The translations under genes were made by a program, and so were the position numbers. The notes beneath the pieces were generated by a model, which was given only the letters and a program-made list of their open reading frames with translations, did not search any database and was not told where the DNA came from. From positions 1 through 45,753 of the forward strand of contig JAGRCP010000005.1 of NCBI GenBank assembly GCA_020433455.1: a stretch of 45,753 nt of DNA, in the 5' to 3' direction. Positions 43,328 to 45,753 of this stretch are shown here, piece after piece. Positions within the stretch are counted from its first letter, which is position 1. Each line of letters opens with the position of its first letter. The DNA comes from Caldilineaceae bacterium (lineage in GTDB: Bacteria; Chloroflexota; Anaerolineae; Caldilineales; Caldilineaceae).

Positions 43328-43375
43328 AGCCACTGAGCAACAGCGTTCTCATGCCCCTATCAATTGGAGATGTTT

Positions 43376-43402
43376 CCGGGAGCGCCGGACTCCAGTCCGG
43401 CA
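43376..43402 (+). repeat. REP-like hairpin element, copy 2
   Basis: This unit is identical to 9187-9213 at 26 of 27 positions. GCCGGAC (43384-43390) and GTCCGGC (43395-43401) form the stem; the only difference is in the loop (TCCA for GCCA). Confidence 0.75.
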
Positions 43403-43471
43403 ACCGTTACACTGAACCCCGCCTTTGCCTCGCCTGCATAGGGCAGACTGAATCAGATGGGAGATCCCCCG

Positions 43472-44299
43472 ATGCCAAACAAGCGAGAAGCGCTAATCGC
43501 GATTATCAACAATGAGCAGGATTTTAAGCTGGCTCATGATCGGCATTGGTACCGGATTCCGGTAGCCAGCGCCAACAAGTGGCTGCTCAAGCGCTAGCCG
43601 CCAACCTGGATTGCATTCTATCACACAAAGGCGTTGGCTCCGCTTGCTTATGGCATTTACCATCATGCGCGCGTGCTCGATATCCGACGAATGTATCGAT
43701 GGCAATTGTTTCCAAATGAACCCCGAAACAATAAAAGCGAACGGCTCTACCATCAGATTCTTTTTGAGCCGCTGCAAGCGTTCCCGAAGCCAATTCTGAG
43801 CCGCCGATGGCGTCGCATTGTCTTCATCCAGACCACGATGGAGAAACTCTTTTCCGCCGTAGAGATTAATGACCTCTATGATGACAGTCCGCTTGAGGAT
43901 CGCTTATGGGCCGAATTGAAACGACGGCGGATTGCAGCAGAGCGGCAGGAATTCATCAAAGTGAAAAGTCAGGACTACGCGCTCGACTTCGCAGTCTATT
44001 GCAGAGAAGGACAACTCGACCTAGAAACCGATGGGGATACGTATCATACGCAGAGGAAGCACGTAGCATCCGACAACGTGCGCGACAACAGTCTAGGTAC
44101 CGCAGGCTGGTTGGTGCTACGCTTCAGCACGACACAAATTCGAGAACGGATGGCTGACTATTGCGTGCCGGCCATCCTGGACAACATTAACCGCCTAGGC
44201 GGTCTGGACGATGCCCGGCACGTACCCCGGCGATTTGACCTGAATACGCTGGATGATATGGCGCAACTCAGCCTGTTTGATGATCTTGATAAAGACTAA
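43472..44299 (+). pseudogene. DUF559/Vsr-like endonuclease-fold gene with in-frame amber codon
   Basis: A single frame of 276 codons runs from the ATG at 43472 (GGGAG upstream) to 44299, broken only by TAG at 43595-43597. Before it are 41 residues ending SANKWLLKR; after it the frame continues PPTWIAFYHTKALAPLAYG to the end with no other stop, so the two halves form one protein. The C-terminal part (about 140-225) is a DUF559/Vsr-type PD-(D/E)XK fold: SPLEDRLWAELKRRRI, ERQEFIKV, LDFAVYCREGQLDLETDGDTYHT with the acidic catalytic residues, and WLVLRFSTTQI. The family often has Trp at the stop position, so TGG to TAG is the likely mutation. The remainder could still be translated from an internal start, or the codon read through. 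Confidence 0.75.
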
Positions 44300-44308
44300 A
44301 TATGCAGC

Positions 44309-45568
44309 TCACCCCTGAGCAAAGAGACACTTCAGGTATGCGCCCTCGGGAAAGGTTGCGGGGTGATCCAGGGGCTGACCGCTGCGTTCCAGTTCCAGGA
44401 GGGGACGGCCTATCCGGCGCGCGCCGGCCGACACCGCGGCAAAAAACTGGTCGGCGGAAACCCGGCTGGAACAGGAGGCGCTGACCAGGATTCCGCCCGG
44501 CTTCAGTACGCCCAGCCCCAGTTGCGTCAAGCGCTGATAGGCCGCCAGCGCGCCCTCCACTTCCGCCTGCCGCTTGGCAAAGGCGGGCGGGTCCAGAATG
44601 ACCAGGTCGAACTGCACTCCATCCTGGGCCATGGACGCTAGTGCGGAAAAGGCATCTTCCGCCACGGTACGATGACGAATGTTCGCCAGCCGGGGATTGA
44701 GCGTAAAATTGCGTTCACAGGCGGCCAACGCGGGCGCGCTGATATCCAGACTCGTCACCGACCGGGCCCCGCCCCGGGCCGCATAGAGCGAAAAGCCGCC
44801 GTTGTAGGCAAAAACGTTGAGAACGTCCCTGCCCTGGGCCAACCGCTCCACCCGCTCCCGATTCTCCCGTTGATCCAAAAAGAAGCCCGTCTTCTGCCCG
44901 CGGACGGGATCGGCTTCAAAACAGATGCCGTTCTCCTGAAAGAGGACCGGTCCCTCCAGGGGTGGACCGAAGAGTATCTGCCCGTCAGCCAGGCCGTAGA
45001 GCTGCGCAAGCCGACGCTGCATGGCGCGGTTGAGGCGCAGAACCAGGCGCGTGGCCGGCTGTTGGGCCAACAGTGCCGTCAAAACGTCGTTCAGGTGGGG
45101 AAGCCAGGCGAGCGTGTAGAGCTTAACCACGAGGGTCTCCCCATAGCGATCGGCGACCAAACCGGGCAAGCCGTCATTTTCACCGTGGATGAGCCGATAA
45201 CCGTCAGTAGGGTGAGTAGTCCCGGTCGCGCGTGCAGCCAGCGGAGCCCGCCGGGCCAACGCGCTTTCAATGCGTTGCTGCCAAAAAAGGGAGTCGATTG
45301 CCCGCGGCTCGCCCGCATGCAGAATGCGTACGCGTAAAGGCGAAGCGGGATCATAGAGGCCGATGGCCAGGAAGCGCCCCTTGCGGTCAAAGACCACGCC
45401 CAGATCGCCCGGCTCGCCTTCATGGCTCTGTTTGGTGATGGAACCGTCGAAGAGCCAGGGGTGGCCGTCTCTGAGCATACGCTCGGCCCCAGGCGTCACC
45501 CGCAGCGCAATGCGCCGTTCATTCGGTCGGGGCAGATTAGAGAGAAGACGAAGCGCCCGTTCGGACAT
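44309..45568 (-). CDS. Class I SAM-dependent rRNA methyltransferase, RlmI-like
   Basis: Methyltransferase of 419 aa with the RlmI/RlmK layout (RlmI makes m5C1962 in 23S rRNA). The ATG at 45568 has AAGG about 10 bases upstream. An N-terminal PUA domain (about 20-95: RIALRVTPGAERMLRDGHPWLF, GDLGVVFDRKGRFLAIGLYDP) leads to a linker domain (GYRLIHGENDGLPGLVADRYG) and a Rossmann methyltransferase: GQKTGFFLDQRENR (224-237), VLNVFAYNGGFSLYAARGGA, the catalytic LDPPAFAKR (325-333) and SASCSS (363-368). The cysteines expected for an m5C enzyme can be seen in SCSS. It converges on the broken DUF559 gene with a 9-base gap. The exact target base is not proven. Confidence 0.9.
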   Translation of the reverse strand: MSERALRLLSNLPRPNERRIALRVTPGAERMLRDGHPWLFDGSITKQSHEGEPGDLGVVFDRKGRFLAIGLYDPASPLRVRILHAGEPRAIDSLFWQQRIESALARRAPLAARATGTTHPTDGYRLIHGENDGLPGLVADRYGETLVVKLYTLAWLPHLNDVLTALLAQQPATRLVLRLNRAMQRRLAQLYGLADGQILFGPPLEGPVLFQENGICFEADPVRGQKTGFFLDQRENRERVERLAQGRDVLNVFAYNGGFSLYAARGGARSVTSLDISAPALAACERNFTLNPRLANIRHRTVAEDAFSALASMAQDGVQFDLVILDPPAFAKRQAEVEGALAAYQRLTQLGLGVLKPGGILVSASCSSRVSADQFFAAVSAGARRIGRPLLELERSGQPLDHPATFPEGAYLKCLFAQG

Positions 45569-45753
45569 GAGCAAGATACCTTCCCGGTGGGGTCAAAATG
45601 CGGCGTGCGTGCAGATAGTAAGTTCTTATCTTATCAACCAGGTCGACCGCGCCCAAATCGTTTTCAGCGTGATTGAATGCAGGGCATTGCTCAAGCGCCT
45701 GCCGGGCCGGTTTGCATAATGCAGAGGGGCTATTACTACAACGAGACTTTGAA
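45569..45753. other. Right-edge spacer, no feature seen
   Basis: The last 185 bases contain no convincing gene, hairpin or repeat. The region should include the promoter of the methyltransferase gene, but no clear -10/-35 pair stands out on the minus strand. Confidence 0.4.

Larger units (their letters stand above)
43081..43471. other. Non-coding spacer with heptads, promoter and REP unit
   Basis: About 390 bases without a gene. It holds, from left to right, an inverted heptad array (43116-43200), a promoter candidate for the DUF559 gene (43299-43327) and the second copy of the REP-like hairpin (43376-43402). Confidence 0.7.

Noticed and set aside
1..45753. tRNA, rRNA, transposase or phage genes
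   Set aside because: I looked in the spacers on both strands and saw no cloverleaf, ribosomal RNA core, transposase motif or structural phage gene. A covariance search could still find a small RNA that I cannot see by eye.

Overview
The window is about 45.8 kb of moderately high-GC bacterial chromosome, dense with genes on both strands. I saw no phage genes, insertion sequences, rRNA, tRNA or CRISPR array. Gene content and style suggest a Chloroflexota-like bacterium: a topoisomerase I whose C-terminus is Topo repeats rather than zinc ribbons, a TreYZ trehalose pathway, a heterodimeric ABC exporter, an M42 peptidase beside plsX, and many short periodic spacers. This placement is inference from protein style only. 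Several promoters fit a sigma70-type consensus (TTGACT-17-TACACT, TTGCAC-17-TATAGT, TTGGCG-17-TACAAT), and many starts have clear AGGAGG-type ribosome sites.

Layout. 1-2282: lon (minus, cut by the window edge). 2389-6187: a two-gene heterodimeric ABC exporter. 6388-9165: a PdaC/RsiV-like lipoprotein, an orphan LuxR-type regulator with a degenerate receiver, and an HtrA-like protease with a histidine-rich insert and no signal peptide. 9368-18535: an aldo/keto reductase, a PHP-domain protein and a polyol/ketose catabolic cluster (SorE-like dehydrogenase with a duplicated Rossmann domain, SrlD, an MtlD-family dehydrogenase, a DeoR regulator and a RhaB-family kinase). 18969-20531: an AT-rich gene for a surface beta-helix protein, probably acquired. 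20755-26998 (minus): treZ-treY, then serB. 27120-31228: a HhH-GPD DNA glycosylase, a DUF4287/YdeI-like protein, and topA. 31357-36565 (minus): an M20 hydrolase with a lipoprotein, a membrane-anchored Trm112-like protein, a DtxR regulator with a cytochrome b5-like protein, and a gamma-glutamyltransferase. 36624-45568: an unknown protein, radC, a two-TM protein, plsX-M42, the bifunctional NAD(P)HX repair enzyme, a DUF559 nuclease-like gene broken by an amber codon, and an RlmI-type methyltransferase.

The most coherent system is the polyol cluster. A ketose 1-kinase of the RhaB family, a SorE-like reductase and SrlD could together convert L-sorbose through L-sorbose 1-phosphate and D-glucitol 6-phosphate to fructose 6-phosphate without a PTS. 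A related 17-bp motif lies upstream of the SorE-like gene, the DeoR gene and the HtrA-like gene.

The most unusual structural feature is that at least eight spacers are built of heptads. Their sequences differ from locus to locus (AGATTGA, ATGAGGA, CGGATTA, CAGGTGG, CATTAAC and others) but the 7-bp phase is kept. They often start inside a stop codon and often form inverted heptad arrays that would fold as hairpins.
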